DNA of 64,000 nucleotides, taken from NCBI GenBank assembly GCA_029941905.1, contig JAPYTQ010000005.1, positions 124,001 to 188,000 on the forward strand, read 5' to 3'. The notes under the pieces are model-generated. The model saw nothing but the letters and a program-made list of their open reading frames with translations. It did no database searches and was not told where the DNA came from. Both the position numbers and the translations under genes were made by a program. Below, piece by piece: positions 16,783-25,910 of this stretch (position 1 is the first letter of the stretch; each line of letters opens with the position of its first letter). The stretch comes from JAHRVQ01 sp029941905. GTDB taxonomy: Bacteria > Pseudomonadota > Gammaproteobacteria > Pseudomonadales > Azotimanducaceae.

Positions 16783-17196
16783 CTAAGCCACCATAGGCTT
16801 GAACAATGGAATATTTAGTTCCTCATGCTCCTCCCATTCAATCTGGACGCGTTGGCCTATGGCAACCTCTTCAGGCGGAACACCGACAACATTTGATAGA
16901 ATGCGTGGCCCTTCATCCAGGTCGATCCAGGCAACAGCATAAGGCACAAGATTACGGAAGAAGGGGTGATAGCTCTGGCGAACAACGCTAAAGGTATAGA
17001 CTGTACCTGTACCGGCAGACACCTTCCAGGCAAGGGAACCATTGGTACAACCGGTACAGTGACGTCGGGGGTAGAAGACGATTGTTTCACAGCTATCGCA
17101 CTGCTGATATCTGAATTCTTTGTCTTTTGTTGCCTCCCAGAACCGCTGGGTATCGTACTCATCTGTTCGTGGTAGTGGTCGTTTAGTATTATTCAT
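16783..17196 (-). CDS. DUF35 OB-fold/zinc-ribbon protein (acyl-CoA-associated)
   Basis: 137 residues from ATG 17196 (GGAGAAAGG upstream). The N-terminal rubredoxin-like ribbon has C-D-S-C and C-T-G-C pairs twelve residues apart, followed by the OB fold (WKVSAGTGTVYTFSVVRQSYHPFF ... PYAVAWIDLDEGPRILSNVVG). DUF35 proteins partner thiolase-like enzymes and hydratases in lipid and steroid side-chain degradation. A thiolase-like gene on the same strand lies about 3.2 kb upstream at 20379-21569, separated by two genes of opposite direction. This DUF35 gene runs 28 bp ahead of the AlkD-like gene. Confidence 0.85.
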   Translation of the reverse strand: MNNTKRPLPRTDEYDTQRFWEATKDKEFRYQQCDSCETIVFYPRRHCTGCTNGSLAWKVSAGTGTVYTFSVVRQSYHPFFRNLVPYAVAWIDLDEGPRILSNVVGVPPEEVAIGQRVQIEWEEHEELNIPLFKPMVA

Positions 17197-17372
17197 TGCA
17201 AACCTTTCTCCAAACGTTTTCTCCAACGCTTCACCAAAATCATGACGCCGCAGGAATTATGTTTGACTATCCACCAGATAGCGGGGAATTTCAACATTGC
17301 CTGTCGATAAGTTGTTCCTGCGGCGCAGTTTCACAGTCGTTACGATATAGTGGGAAAAACGAGGCTCGTACT

Positions 17373-18149
17373 GTGAAATATCTATCCCAAAACCTGCACC
17401 TGTTGTTGCTGTTTTATTTACTGGTCGGGGTTCAATCCGCTGTTGTTGCTGACACCAACATTGCACTGTCCGTCAAACAAAAGCAGTTCCTGAGCGAATC
17501 CGATCCCAGAGCAATGGATATACTCAAATACTGGTTTGAAGAATGGGAAGCTGATATGCAACAAAAGGGTAAGGGGCGCTATAATGACAAGTGGTTTCCC
17601 CATGGTCCTGATGGTGCAGAGGGTAGCAGGGAAACAGACCGCATAATCACAGAAAGATTTCTCGACACCTTTCACCTGGCGATTGCAGGGGAGCTGGGTT
17701 GGGATATTGAGCGCAATCCCTATGAGAATCTTGCCTACGTCATCCTGTTAGATCAATTCACAAGAAATATGTTTCGTGGCACGGAGCAGGCTTATGAACA
17801 CGACCATCTGTCACGAACGGCGGCAAAAACCAATATAGAAGAGCGATTCTACAAATATTACTTTACCGGTTATCAAAAAATGTTTGTGGTCTATCCGCTG
17901 ATGCATCACGAAAATCTGGAATCACAGGAACTGTCGTTGCAATTTTTGAAGGCTATCAACGAGCACCCCAACCACCCTTATGAGTTTCTAAATGCGTTTC
18001 AAAAGGGGGTGGAACATTTTCAGATTATCCATATGTTCGGCCGATTCCCTCACCGTAATGTCAGACGTGATCGACCCGCCACCGAATTGGAATCCCTGTA
18101 CGTTGGTAAAAAAGGCACAGCTGGTTTTGTCGACGGTTCCAAATGGTGA
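17373..18149 (+). CDS. DUF924 family protein with an N-terminal signal sequence
   Basis: 258 residues when started at GTG 17373, which places a hydrophobic signal (LHLLLLFYLLVGVQSAVVA) at the N-terminus; the frame is open farther upstream but that part reads poorly. The body shows DUF924 landmarks: ILKYWFEEWEAD, KWFPHGPDGAEG near the start, YVILLDQFTRNMFRGT in the middle and MFGRFPHRNVRRDRPAT near the end. DUF924 proteins are alpha-helical and of unknown function, usually cytoplasmic, so a leader is noteworthy. It overlaps the transporter gene by 7 bp, which suggests joint expression. Confidence 0.75.
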   Translation: MKYLSQNLHLLLLFYLLVGVQSAVVADTNIALSVKQKQFLSESDPRAMDILKYWFEEWEADMQQKGKGRYNDKWFPHGPDGAEGSRETDRIITERFLDTFHLAIAGELGWDIERNPYENLAYVILLDQFTRNMFRGTEQAYEHDHLSRTAAKTNIEERFYKYYFTGYQKMFVVYPLMHHENLESQELSLQFLKAINEHPNHPYEFLNAFQKGVEHFQIIHMFGRFPHRNVRRDRPATELESLYVGKKGTAGFVDGSKW

Positions 18150-20356
18150 TGACCCCGGAACCACAAGCAATGAAGGATCAGTCGGTTGACGGCAACATCA
18201 TCAAATCGAAACCGGTTATGAGCCGGTCAGCCCAGATGATGCTGGCCCTGGCAATGGGCATTGCCGTCGGTCTTTTTTTTGGTGAGATGGTGGGCTGGAT
18301 GAGCATCATCGGCAATACCGTCATTCTATTGATGCAAATGACCGTGTACCCGTACATCGTCGTCTCGCTTATCGGTGGGATCGGGAAACTGACCAAAGAA
18401 GATGCGTCAATGCTGTTCCGTCAGGCAGGCGTAATCATGTTATTGCTATGGTTACTGGGGCTGGCCGTTGTGTTTCTGATGCCTGTGGTTTTTCCGCAAC
18501 TCGAGTCCGCGAGCTTTTTTAGTACCAGTTCCATAGCCGAACCGATTCAGGTTGACTATTACAAACTCTATATTCCTTCGAATCCCTTCCAGTCCATGGC
18601 CGAAGGATCTGTACCAGCTATGGTTTTGTTCTGTATTGCGTTGGGTCTGGCGTTGATCGGTATGAATAATAAAAGCGAAATTATTAACTTCATGGATGTA
18701 GCATCCACTGGCCTGTCCAGGGTAACTGACGGATTACTAAAGGTGTTGCCTTTCGGCATTTTCGCCATGTCTGCCAGTGCTGCGGGAACCATGGGGGTGG
18801 AAGAGTTCGCCAGTATGCAGGTTTATCTGGTGAGTATGTTTGTGCTTTGTATGCTGCTGACATTTTGGGTCTTGCCCTGGGTGGTAGCGGTTCTGACACC
18901 TGTTCCTTACAAGGACGTTTTAAGGGTAACGCGAGCTGCACTCGTGACAGCTTTTGCGACCGGAAACATATTCATTATTTTGCCCGTGGTCACTGAAGAG
19001 TGTAAGCGGGTATTGGCTGAACGAGAGACAATTAACGATGAAGCCAGGAGTATGATCGATATCCTGGTTCCTATCGCCTACTCCTTTCCCAATATCGGAA
19101 AATTTACGGTCATATTGTTCGTTATGTTTGCCGGATGGTTTTCTGGAAAACCTGTCGAAGCCGAGCTTCTGCCATCGCTGGCAGTCAGTGGATTACTATC
19201 GCTGTTTGGTGATGTCTACGTCGCCATCCCGTTTATGCTTGATCTTGTGCACTTGCCTTCTGATCTGTTTCAGTTTTTTGTTATGTCGGGTTTTTTGACC
19301 GGAAAAGTCAGTTCTATGGTGGCAGTCATGAACCTGTTCGTGTTGACGTTGCTCGCCATTAGTTTATTTTTAGGGAAAGTGAAGATATCAGTCACCCGGA
19401 TACTCCGATTGGGTATAGGGCTGGGAGTCGTGGTTACTGCGGTTCTGATGGTTACGCGAGTTGGGTTGGACTATGTCATTGATCAGGATAAGCAGACGGA
19501 TGAGGTCATCGCGAATATGCAGGTTGCCGAACAGGTCCCCACCCGCGTGTTGCGTCAGTTTAAAAATGACAATGATGAACAAAGGCCGATCGCCAGTTTG
19601 GCAGAAGTAAAAAAAAGAGGCGTCTTACGTGTCGGCTACCGACCCAGCAATGTGCCTTTTTCCTACTACAACAATTTCGGGGACCTGGTTGGTTTTGACG
19701 TGGAAATCGCCAACAGACTTGCAGAGGATATGGGCGTGGTTATTGAGTTTGTGCCGTTCAGGCGAGGTAAATACGAAATTGGCCTGGATAGAGGTTTTTT
19801 TGATGTGGCGATGTCGGGATTGTTGATCAATGCCGACATGATGCAACGGGTGGGCTTTTCAACGCCGGTAATGGAATTAACTCGAAGTCTGGTGTTAGCT
19901 GATCATCGGGTTAAGGATTTTGACAGTGTTGAAGAAATTCTCAATACCGAACCTATTGTTGTAGCCTACGTAGAAGACGATGCACTGATTGCCAGGTTCA
20001 GGCTGGTTTTTCCTCAAATGAAATTCGTGGCGATTGAAAACTACAAGCTTTTCTTTAAACAAAAATCGGGTACTTATGATGCCTTGATGATCAGCGCCGA
20101 AGCAGGGTCGGCCTGGACCTTGTTCTACCCTGACTATGGTGTTGCGGTATACGACCGAAAGGCCCGTTATCCCACGGGCTATGCAGTCAGTTGGGAAAAT
20201 GCTGATTTGCTACGTTATGTCGATAGTTGGGTAGGGCTAAGAAAAGTTGACGGAACCTTCGATAAAACCTACAAGACCTGGATTCTTGGTCAGGTAGACG
20301 GTGAAGCTGTTAGTCGATGGTCTGTTGTCAGGGATGTGCTGGGCTGGGTAGAATAA
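18143..20356 (+). CDS. dicarboxylate/amino-acid:cation symporter (DAACS-type) fused to a periplasmic solute-binding domain (family 3)
   Basis: 737 residues. Residues 30-415 carry the hydrophobic pattern of DctA/GltP-like symporters (for example TVILLMQMTVYPYIVVSLIGGI, PSNPFQSMAEGSVPAMVLFCIALG, VLPFGIFAMSA, HP2-like and TM8-like ends). A further TM at about 423-440 then leads to residues 484-735, which match SBP family 3: GVLRVGYRPSNVPFSYYN, GDLVGFDVEIANRLAEDMGV, FFDVAMSGLLI, MQRVGFSTPVMEL, YDALMISAEAGSAWTLFYPDYGV. The added TM would place the binding domain in the periplasm. The binding motifs of standard DAACS members (SSxxTLP and NMDGT) are replaced by AFATGNIFIILP and NIGKF, so substrate may differ. 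Likely captures an amino acid or dicarboxylate. Confidence 0.85.
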   Translation: MVMTPEPQAMKDQSVDGNIIKSKPVMSRSAQMMLALAMGIAVGLFFGEMVGWMSIIGNTVILLMQMTVYPYIVVSLIGGIGKLTKEDASMLFRQAGVIMLLLWLLGLAVVFLMPVVFPQLESASFFSTSSIAEPIQVDYYKLYIPSNPFQSMAEGSVPAMVLFCIALGLALIGMNNKSEIINFMDVASTGLSRVTDGLLKVLPFGIFAMSASAAGTMGVEEFASMQVYLVSMFVLCMLLTFWVLPWVVAVLTPVPYKDVLRVTRAALVTAFATGNIFIILPVVTEECKRVLAERETINDEARSMIDILVPIAYSFPNIGKFTVILFVMFAGWFSGKPVEAELLPSLAVSGLLSLFGDVYVAIPFMLDLVHLPSDLFQFFVMSGFLTGKVSSMVAVMNLFVLTLLAISLFLGKVKISVTRILRLGIGLGVVVTAVLMVTRVGLDYVIDQDKQTDEVIANMQVAEQVPTRVLRQFKNDNDEQRPIASLAEVKKRGVLRVGYRPSNVPFSYYNNFGDLVGFDVEIANRLAEDMGVVIEFVPFRRGKYEIGLDRGFFDVAMSGLLINADMMQRVGFSTPVMELTRSLVLADHRVKDFDSVEEILNTEPIVVAYVEDDALIARFRLVFPQMKFVAIENYKLFFKQKSGTYDALMISAEAGSAWTLFYPDYGVAVYDRKARYPTGYAVSWENADLLRYVDSWVGLRKVDGTFDKTYKTWILGQVDGEAVSRWSVVRDVLGWVE

Positions 20357-20359
20357 ACC

Positions 20360-20380
20360 AGGAGGCCCAGTCAGCCTCCT
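20360..20380. terminator. stem-loop between convergent transporter and thiolase-like genes
   Basis: AGGAGGC at 20360-20366 and GCCTCCT at 20374-20380 form a 7-bp GC-rich stem with a 7-base loop. It overlaps the stop of the minus-strand thiolase-like gene. No U-run follows on either side, so it may be a weak or bidirectional terminator. Confidence 0.45.
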
Positions 20381-21569
20381 AGTCACTTCCCAAAATTACC
20401 GTACCGGCAGCGTGTCGACTGCCTAACATTCCACCGTTGCCGTGAGCGACTGCGAGTTTTGCATCTGGCACCTGGGAACATGATTCACCCCTCAACTGCC
20501 TGGTTGCTTCAATGAGCAGAAAAATTCCGCGCATACCCGGATGGTTGGAGGAAAGACCACCACCGTCGGTATTCAGCGCGGGGCCACCGGGCTGATCAAA
20601 CCTGAGTTTCCCACCCTGGACCCAGCTGCCACCTTCACCTTTTTTGCAAAAGCCAAGATCTTCGAGTAGCGCTAGCACAGTGATACTAAATGAATCGTAG
20701 ATCATGGCGATATCAATTTCACCTGGGGTTACACCGGCTTCACCAAAAGCTTGTGGCGCAGATTGTACTGCTGCACTGGTCGTGATATCTCCGCCATTCT
20801 CGGGGTACTTGGTTGCCTCGCCTGCCCCGAGGATCCAGACCGGTGATTTTTTACAATCCTTCGCGACCTCGGCTGAGGAGATGATCACGGCGCCGCCACC
20901 GTCGGAAATCATGCAACATTCCAGTAAATGAAGCGGGTCAGCAATCATCCTTGAGCTAACGACGTCATCGATGGTGGTTTCGCGGATATCGAGAAATTCC
21001 AGGTCCTCCATGGCGGCGACTGCCTCAGGATTCCTCATGGCGTGATACCGCGTAGCCGTAGAAATCTCTGCCAGTTGTTCGCTGGTTGTACCATACTCAT
21101 GCATATGGCGTCGGGCCACCATGGCATAGTTGGCAATGAGCGTCATTCCGGCGAAGGTGTCCATATTGTCTGCTGGGTGTGCGCTACCGAATCCGCGGCC
21201 ACCAACTCCGATTGCCCGGGCACTACTGTGGGACGTCGAACCGTAAGTTAACAAGGCCACCTTTGCTTTGCCCGCTGCTATGTCTCTTTTTGCGTGAGCC
21301 GCATGGAATTCGTATGAACTCCCACCAACACCGGTGGTATCAATAACATTGGGTTTTAGCCCAAAATACTCGGAAATATTGAGCCCGCTCATTCCGCCAC
21401 CGTCACCGGCGTCATAAACTGCATCCACGTCGGACCAGTTCAGTCCGGCATCTTCCAACGCACGGGCAGCACTTTCTGCCTTTATCTGCAACGCTGAAAC
21501 TTCACCTTCGACTGCCCGTGACGGGTACTCATGAATGCCGACGATAGCGGCGTCTCTGTGTTGGCTCAT
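20379..21569 (-). CDS. thiolase-like protein (lipid-transfer/SCPx type) without catalytic cysteines
   Basis: 396 residues. The fold is a thiolase: ARALEDAGLNWSDVDAV at the N-terminus, NHPGMRG with the conserved His near the end, and GNGGMLGSRHAAGTVIL at the C-terminus. Where thiolases have the nucleophilic Cys (C-x-S-G), this protein has GVGGSSYEFHAAHA, and the C-terminal C-x-G is N-G-G. Such proteins, including Ltp2-type aldolases, pair with DUF35 proteins to cleave side-chain beta-hydroxyacyl-CoAs or act as inactive partners. The DUF35 gene on the same strand 3.2 kb away is the likely partner. Cytoplasmic. Confidence 0.85.
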   Translation of the reverse strand: MSQHRDAAIVGIHEYPSRAVEGEVSALQIKAESAARALEDAGLNWSDVDAVYDAGDGGGMSGLNISEYFGLKPNVIDTTGVGGSSYEFHAAHAKRDIAAGKAKVALLTYGSTSHSSARAIGVGGRGFGSAHPADNMDTFAGMTLIANYAMVARRHMHEYGTTSEQLAEISTATRYHAMRNPEAVAAMEDLEFLDIRETTIDDVVSSRMIADPLHLLECCMISDGGGAVIISSAEVAKDCKKSPVWILGAGEATKYPENGGDITTSAAVQSAPQAFGEAGVTPGEIDIAMIYDSFSITVLALLEDLGFCKKGEGGSWVQGGKLRFDQPGGPALNTDGGGLSSNHPGMRGIFLLIEATRQLRGESCSQVPDAKLAVAHGNGGMLGSRHAAGTVILGSD

Positions 21570-21753
21570 TGACCTTCCCCTAAGACTCGATTACCAAAGT
21601 CTACCTAAGAGTGGTGATGATTTGTACGGGTGATTTTTTTTAGCAGTTGTGGCACTCTATTATCAGCTGTGGCACTGGTTCTTTTATTTATTGGCTGTAA
21701 GCATCTGGCTGCAGGCACCGCTCGAGTCTTTACTATTCGTACTAGGAGTTCAG

Positions 21754-22350
21754 TTGAAAGTTATATGTTTATCAGGTGGTCTGGCGTCCGGGAAATCCAC
21801 CGCATCGAAATTCCTCCAGGAACACGGTGCAGACATTATCGATGCCGATCGGTTAGGTCATCGGGCATACGACCCGGGTACGCAGGCTTTTCGGAAGGTG
21901 ATTGACACCTTTGGTGAAGATGTCGTCACTGACGAGAATCAAATAGACCGGAAGGTACTGGGTGGCAAGGTATTCGGCCAGCCCGACGAGTTGAAGAAAC
22001 TCACGGATATTGTCTGGCCCGAGATACGCAGGTTAGCGGAGCTGGAAATATCCTGTTTCGAAGCGCTCAACCCTGATGCGACAGTCGTGCTTGAAGCTGC
22101 GGTTCTGTTTGAAGCGGGTTGGGACGATATTGGTGACGAAATCTGGGTGGTCGTGGTGGACCGGGAGACAGCCATCGAACGATCGATTTCGCGAGATGGG
22201 CTCGAGCGCGAGGCCGTTGAAAGCAGGCTGAACTCACAGCTGAGTAACGAAGAGCGAACCGCAAAGGCAACCGTGGTAATCGATAACAATTCAACACCGG
22301 AAGCGATGCGCGAACAATTGGAACAGCAGTGGCAACGGTTTTCCGGCTGA
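21754..22350 (+). CDS. coaE: dephospho-CoA kinase
   Basis: 198 residues starting at TTG 21754: AGGAG at 21744-21748 is spaced ideally, and the family starts at this point (KVICLSGGLASGKST). The P-loop is GGLASGKST, followed by DADRLGHRAYDPG and VVVDRETAIERSISRDGL (the lid). It phosphorylates the 3'-OH of dephospho-CoA in the last step of CoA biosynthesis. Upstream reading frame to 21649 is open but hydrophobic and without homology, so I reject it. Its stop codon lies at the start of a tandem repeat. Confidence 0.93.
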   Translation: MKVICLSGGLASGKSTASKFLQEHGADIIDADRLGHRAYDPGTQAFRKVIDTFGEDVVTDENQIDRKVLGGKVFGQPDELKKLTDIVWPEIRRLAELEISCFEALNPDATVVLEAAVLFEAGWDDIGDEIWVVVVDRETAIERSISRDGLEREAVESRLNSQLSNEERTAKATVVIDNNSTPEAMREQLEQQWQRFSG

Positions 22351-22416
22351 CGGTGCTTGATTTGCTGACGGCTCTTAATTGGCTGCCGGCTCTTAATTGG
22401 CTGACGGCTCTGACTT
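22346..22416. repeat. 18-bp tandem repeat at the coaE 3' end
   Basis: About four copies of GCTGACGGCTCTTAATTG, the first and last degenerate, begin at the coaE stop codon (22348-22350) and run to about 22416. The middle two differ by one base. Placed between coaE and prfB. Possibly a slippage product; no obvious terminator or operator function. Confidence 0.7.
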
Positions 22417-22465
22417 CGTTTACAATGCGCGATCTTTTCGCCAACAATCATTCAGGCTGATCGTC

Positions 22466-23561
22466 TTGGAAGTGAATCCATTATTACAACTGATCAAGAA
22501 CCTTGCTGGGCGCACAGACGTTCTCAGGGGGTATCTTTGACTATGAACTGCGAAAAGAACGGCTCGCAGAAGTCGAGTTGGAACTGGCAGATTCAAAAGT
22601 CTGGGATGACCCGGAGAATGCCCAGAAGCTGGGTAAAGAAAGATCTTCGCTTGAATCAATAGTTAACACCATTGATCAGCTGGATACCGGATTGTCGGAC
22701 GTCAGCGACCTGATCGGCCTGGCCCGGGAAGAAGGCGACGATTCCCTGATTGAAGAGGTTGAAGCAGATCTCGATCACCTCAACAAGCGTCTCGAAGTGC
22801 TTGAATTTCGCCGCATGTTCTCTGGTGAAATGGACCCGAACGGCGCCTATCTTGATATCCAGTCGGGTTCGGGGGGTACTGAAGCACAGGACTGGGCCAG
22901 TATGCTGCTTCGGATGTATCTTCGTTGGGGTGAGGCAAAAGGTTTTAAAACAGAAGTAATGGAAGTCTCGGATGGAGATGTTGCCGGAATCAAGGGGGCG
23001 ACTGTTAGATTCGAGGGAGAATTTGCATTCGGATGGTTGAGAACCGAGACAGGGGTTCATCGACTGGTACGAAAGTCCCCGTTCGATTCAGGCAGTCGAC
23101 GCCATACTTCCTTTGCGTCAGTGTTTGTCTCGCCAGAACTGGACGACGACATCGATATCCAGCTGAATATGTCGGATGTGCGTGTAGATACCTATCGCGC
23201 CAGTGGCGCCGGTGGTCAGCATGTGAATAAGACAGATTCTGCCATTCGCCTGACTCATATTCCCTCTGGTATTGTCGTTCAGTGCCAGAACCAGAGATCG
23301 CAACACAAGAATCGTGACCAGGCCGTTAAACAACTAAAAGCAAAGTTGTATGAAATGGAAGAGCAAAAACGCCTGTCTGAAATGCAGGAAATTGAAGACA
23401 ACAAGTCCGATATCAGCTGGGGCAGCCAGATACGATCTTATGTGCTGGATTCGGCTCGCATCAAAGACCTGCGAACCAACGTTGAGACATCCAATACCCA
23501 GGCTGTTTTGGATGGTGACCTTGACCAGTTTATTGAAGCCAGCCTGAAACAAGGTCTGTAA
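22466..23561 (+). CDS. prfB: peptide chain release factor 2, with programmed +1 frameshift
   Basis: Starts at TTG 22466 (AGG at 22454-22456), reading M-E-V-N-P-L-L-Q, comparable with the E. coli start. After 24 codons the frame meets TGA at 22538-22540; the ribosome shifts +1 and continues with GAC at 22539, giving 364 residues, the normal RF2 size. The recognition tripeptide SPF is in RKSPFDSGSRRH, and the GGQ that triggers peptide release is in RASGAGGQHVNKTDSAIR. RF2 terminates at UGA and UAA. The frameshift lets RF2 control its own level by reading through its UGA when scarce. lysS follows 26 bp on. Confidence 0.95.
22526..22541 (+). promoter_or_regulatory. RF2 programmed +1 frameshift site
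   Basis: AGGGGG at 22526-22531, then TAT, then CTT-TGA-C at 22535-22541. The Shine-Dalgarno-like element three bases before CTT, the slippery CUU and the in-frame UGA with following C are exactly the known autoregulatory recoding signal of prfB. Confidence 0.93.
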
Positions 23562-23587
23562 TACTCACCCAATCAGAAGCAACACCC

Positions 23588-25102
23588 ATGTCAAACGATC
23601 AAGATTTAACTTACCCAACGAATGCAGATGACAACGAAATTATTGCCCTGCGCAGGGCAAAGTTGGGTGAGTTACGAAAAAAGGGAAATGCCTTTCCCAA
23701 TGACTTTCGACGCACAGACTTCGCGGCAAAGCTGCATGAAACTCATGAACAGCAGAGCAAAGAAGAGCTGGCCGCATCGGGGATTGGTGCAACGATCTGC
23801 GGCAGGATTATGCTGCGCCGTGCCATGGGCAAGGCCAGTTTTGTAACATTACAGGATATGTCGGGCAGGATTCAGGCCTATATTCGCCTCAGTGACGTGG
23901 GAGAGGAATCTTACGCTGAGTTTAACAAGTGGGACATCGGTGACATTGTAGCCATTAGTGGTACGGTGATGAGAACAAACAAAGGTGAACTGTCAGTCCA
24001 CGCCACAGGGATCCGCATGCTCACAAAATCTTTGCGGCCTCTGCCAGATAAACATGCGGGCCTGACAGATACAGAACTTCGCTATCGACAAAGGTATGTG
24101 GACCTGATGGTGAATGAGGACACCCGGCAACGGTTTGTCAAACGCGCTCAAATTATCGACTACATCCGACGCTATTTTGTAGATCGTCAATTTATGGAAG
24201 TCGAAACACCAATGATGCTGTCGACGCCAGGCGGCGCGACGGCAGAGCCGTTTGTGACCTTCTACAATGCCCTGGATACCGAGATGTACCTGCGTGTCGC
24301 ACCGGAATTGAACTTGAAGCGACTGGTTGTTGGCGGCTTTGAGAGGGTTTTTGAAATTAACCGAAACTTTCGTAATGAAGGTGTGGATACCAAACACAGC
24401 CCGGAATTCACCATGCTTGAATTTTACTGGGCTTACGTCGACTACAATGAGTTGATGGATCTTACGGAGGAACTTTTCCGGGGGGTTGCAGAGTTCGTGT
24501 TGGGCACCACGAAATTCACCTACCAGGGCGTCGAGTTGGATTTTGCGCAACCATTCAAACGGTTGAGTATGATTGATGCGATTCTTGAATTTAATGGGAA
24601 TATCTCGCTGGATCAATTGAAAGATCCGGAAAAAGCGTTAGCCCTGGCGGTTAGTCTGGGCGTCCAATTGAATGATGCCTGGGGTCATGGCAAGGTTGTT
24701 ACCGAAATATTTGATCTCACCGTCGAGGACAAGATTCAACAACCGATTTTTGTCACTCAATATCCCACGGAAGTATCACCGCTTGCCCGACGAAATGATG
24801 CCGATCCCGAGATAACAGATAGATTCGAATTGTTCTGTATGGGCCAGGAGATCGCCAACGGATTCTCCGAATTAAACGATGCCGAAGATCAGGCCGATCG
24901 ATTTATACAGCAAGCGGCAGCAAAAAAAGCCGGGGACAATGAAGCCATGCATTTTGATCACGACTATATCACCGCGCTCGAGTATGGCCTGCCTCCTACC
25001 GCTGGAGAGGGGCTTGGCATAGACAGGCTGGTGATGCTGCTGACTGATTCGTCATCGATCCGTGATGTTATATTATTTCCCCATATGCGCCCCAGAAACT
25101 GA
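23588..25102 (+). CDS. lysS: lysyl-tRNA synthetase, class II
   Basis: 504 residues, the usual length. An N-terminal OB fold (TICGRIMLRRAMGKASFVTLQDMSG ... YIRLSDVG) binds the anticodon. The class II core shows motif 1 (FMEVETPMMLSTPGGATAEPF), motif 2 (ERVFEINRNFRNEGVDTKHSPEFTMLEFY) and motif 3 (GLGIDRLVMLLTDSSSIRDVILFP). Its TGA overlaps the ung ATG by one base. Cytoplasmic, charges tRNA-Lys. Confidence 0.97.
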   Translation: MSNDQDLTYPTNADDNEIIALRRAKLGELRKKGNAFPNDFRRTDFAAKLHETHEQQSKEELAASGIGATICGRIMLRRAMGKASFVTLQDMSGRIQAYIRLSDVGEESYAEFNKWDIGDIVAISGTVMRTNKGELSVHATGIRMLTKSLRPLPDKHAGLTDTELRYRQRYVDLMVNEDTRQRFVKRAQIIDYIRRYFVDRQFMEVETPMMLSTPGGATAEPFVTFYNALDTEMYLRVAPELNLKRLVVGGFERVFEINRNFRNEGVDTKHSPEFTMLEFYWAYVDYNELMDLTEELFRGVAEFVLGTTKFTYQGVELDFAQPFKRLSMIDAILEFNGNISLDQLKDPEKALALAVSLGVQLNDAWGHGKVVTEIFDLTVEDKIQQPIFVTQYPTEVSPLARRNDADPEITDRFELFCMGQEIANGFSELNDAEDQADRFIQQAAAKKAGDNEAMHFDHDYITALEYGLPPTAGEGLGIDRLVMLLTDSSSIRDVILFPHMRPRN

Positions 25103-25806
25103 TGACTGACGTACCGTCTGCGTCTCTTAGAGTGGTGCAATTGCATGACAGTTGGTTCAATCATCTTGGGGATGAATTTGACCTGCCGTATATGAAATCA
25201 TTGCGCCAGTTTCTCGTTGACGAAAAAGATAAAGGGCGGACTACATATCCCAGGGGCAACGAGTATTTTAATGCACTCAATTCAACCCCCCTTGATAAGA
25301 CCAGAGTGATAATAATAGGCCAGGATCCTTATCATGGGCCCGGGCAGGCACATGGGTTGTGTTTTTCAGTTCAAAAACAGATCCGGATTCCGCCGTCCCT
25401 GGTCAACATATTCAAGGAAATACAATCTGATCTGGGTACCACAGAGGCTGCGCAACACGGGAATTTAACGGCCTGGGCAGACCAGGGGGTATTGCTGTTG
25501 AATAGCGTACTGACGGTCGAAAAACACAAGGCGGCCTCCCACCAGGGGAAGGGCTGGGAAAAGTTCACTGACAAGGTCATCGAAGTTGTTGCGACCCAGC
25601 GAGAAAACTGTGTGTTTCTCTTATGGGGCAGTTACGCTCAAAAGAAAGGTCAAATGATTGACCATGACAGGCACCTGGTTTTAACCGCGCCCCATCCATC
25701 ACCATTGTCAGCTCACCGGGGGTTCTTCGGGTGCAGGCATTTTAGCCGGTGTAACGATTTTCTGAATAATACCGGCCAGACTCCGATAGACTGGACCAAC
25801 TCGTAA
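25102..25806 (+). CDS. ung: uracil-DNA glycosylase
   Basis: 234 residues. The catalytic motif GQDPYHGPGQAHGLCFSV places the water-activating Asp at residue 75; LLLNSVLTV forms the uracil pocket and HPSPLSAHRGFFGCRHF is the DNA-intercalation loop with the catalytic His. Removes uracil from DNA. Shares one base with lysS, an unusual co-transcription partner but a firm overlap. Confidence 0.96.
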   Translation: MTDVPSASLRVVQLHDSWFNHLGDEFDLPYMKSLRQFLVDEKDKGRTTYPRGNEYFNALNSTPLDKTRVIIIGQDPYHGPGQAHGLCFSVQKQIRIPPSLVNIFKEIQSDLGTTEAAQHGNLTAWADQGVLLLNSVLTVEKHKAASHQGKGWEKFTDKVIEVVATQRENCVFLLWGSYAQKKGQMIDHDRHLVLTAPHPSPLSAHRGFFGCRHFSRCNDFLNNTGQTPIDWTNS

Positions 25807-25835
25807 TATTGACGTTTCACGCACATTTCATTAAG

Positions 25836-25863
25836 CCCATTTGCAGTTCTTTCACTGCATGGG
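25836..25863. promoter_or_regulatory. bulged inverted repeat ahead of the valine operon
   Basis: CCCATTTGCAGT and ACTGCATGGG pair over 10 positions with two extra T in the left arm, six bases apart. It lies behind ung and 48 bp before mmsA. It could end ung transcription or be a regulator site for the operon; no U-run follows closely. Confidence 0.3.
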
Positions 25864-25910
25864 TGCTTTATATATCATGCACGGATATTTTATTTTAAGG
25901 GGCAACAAAA

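Noticed and set aside
21649..21753. Upstream extension of coaE to ATG-like start at 21649
   Set aside because: Hydrophobic, no homology, while a good ribosome site precedes the TTG at 21754.
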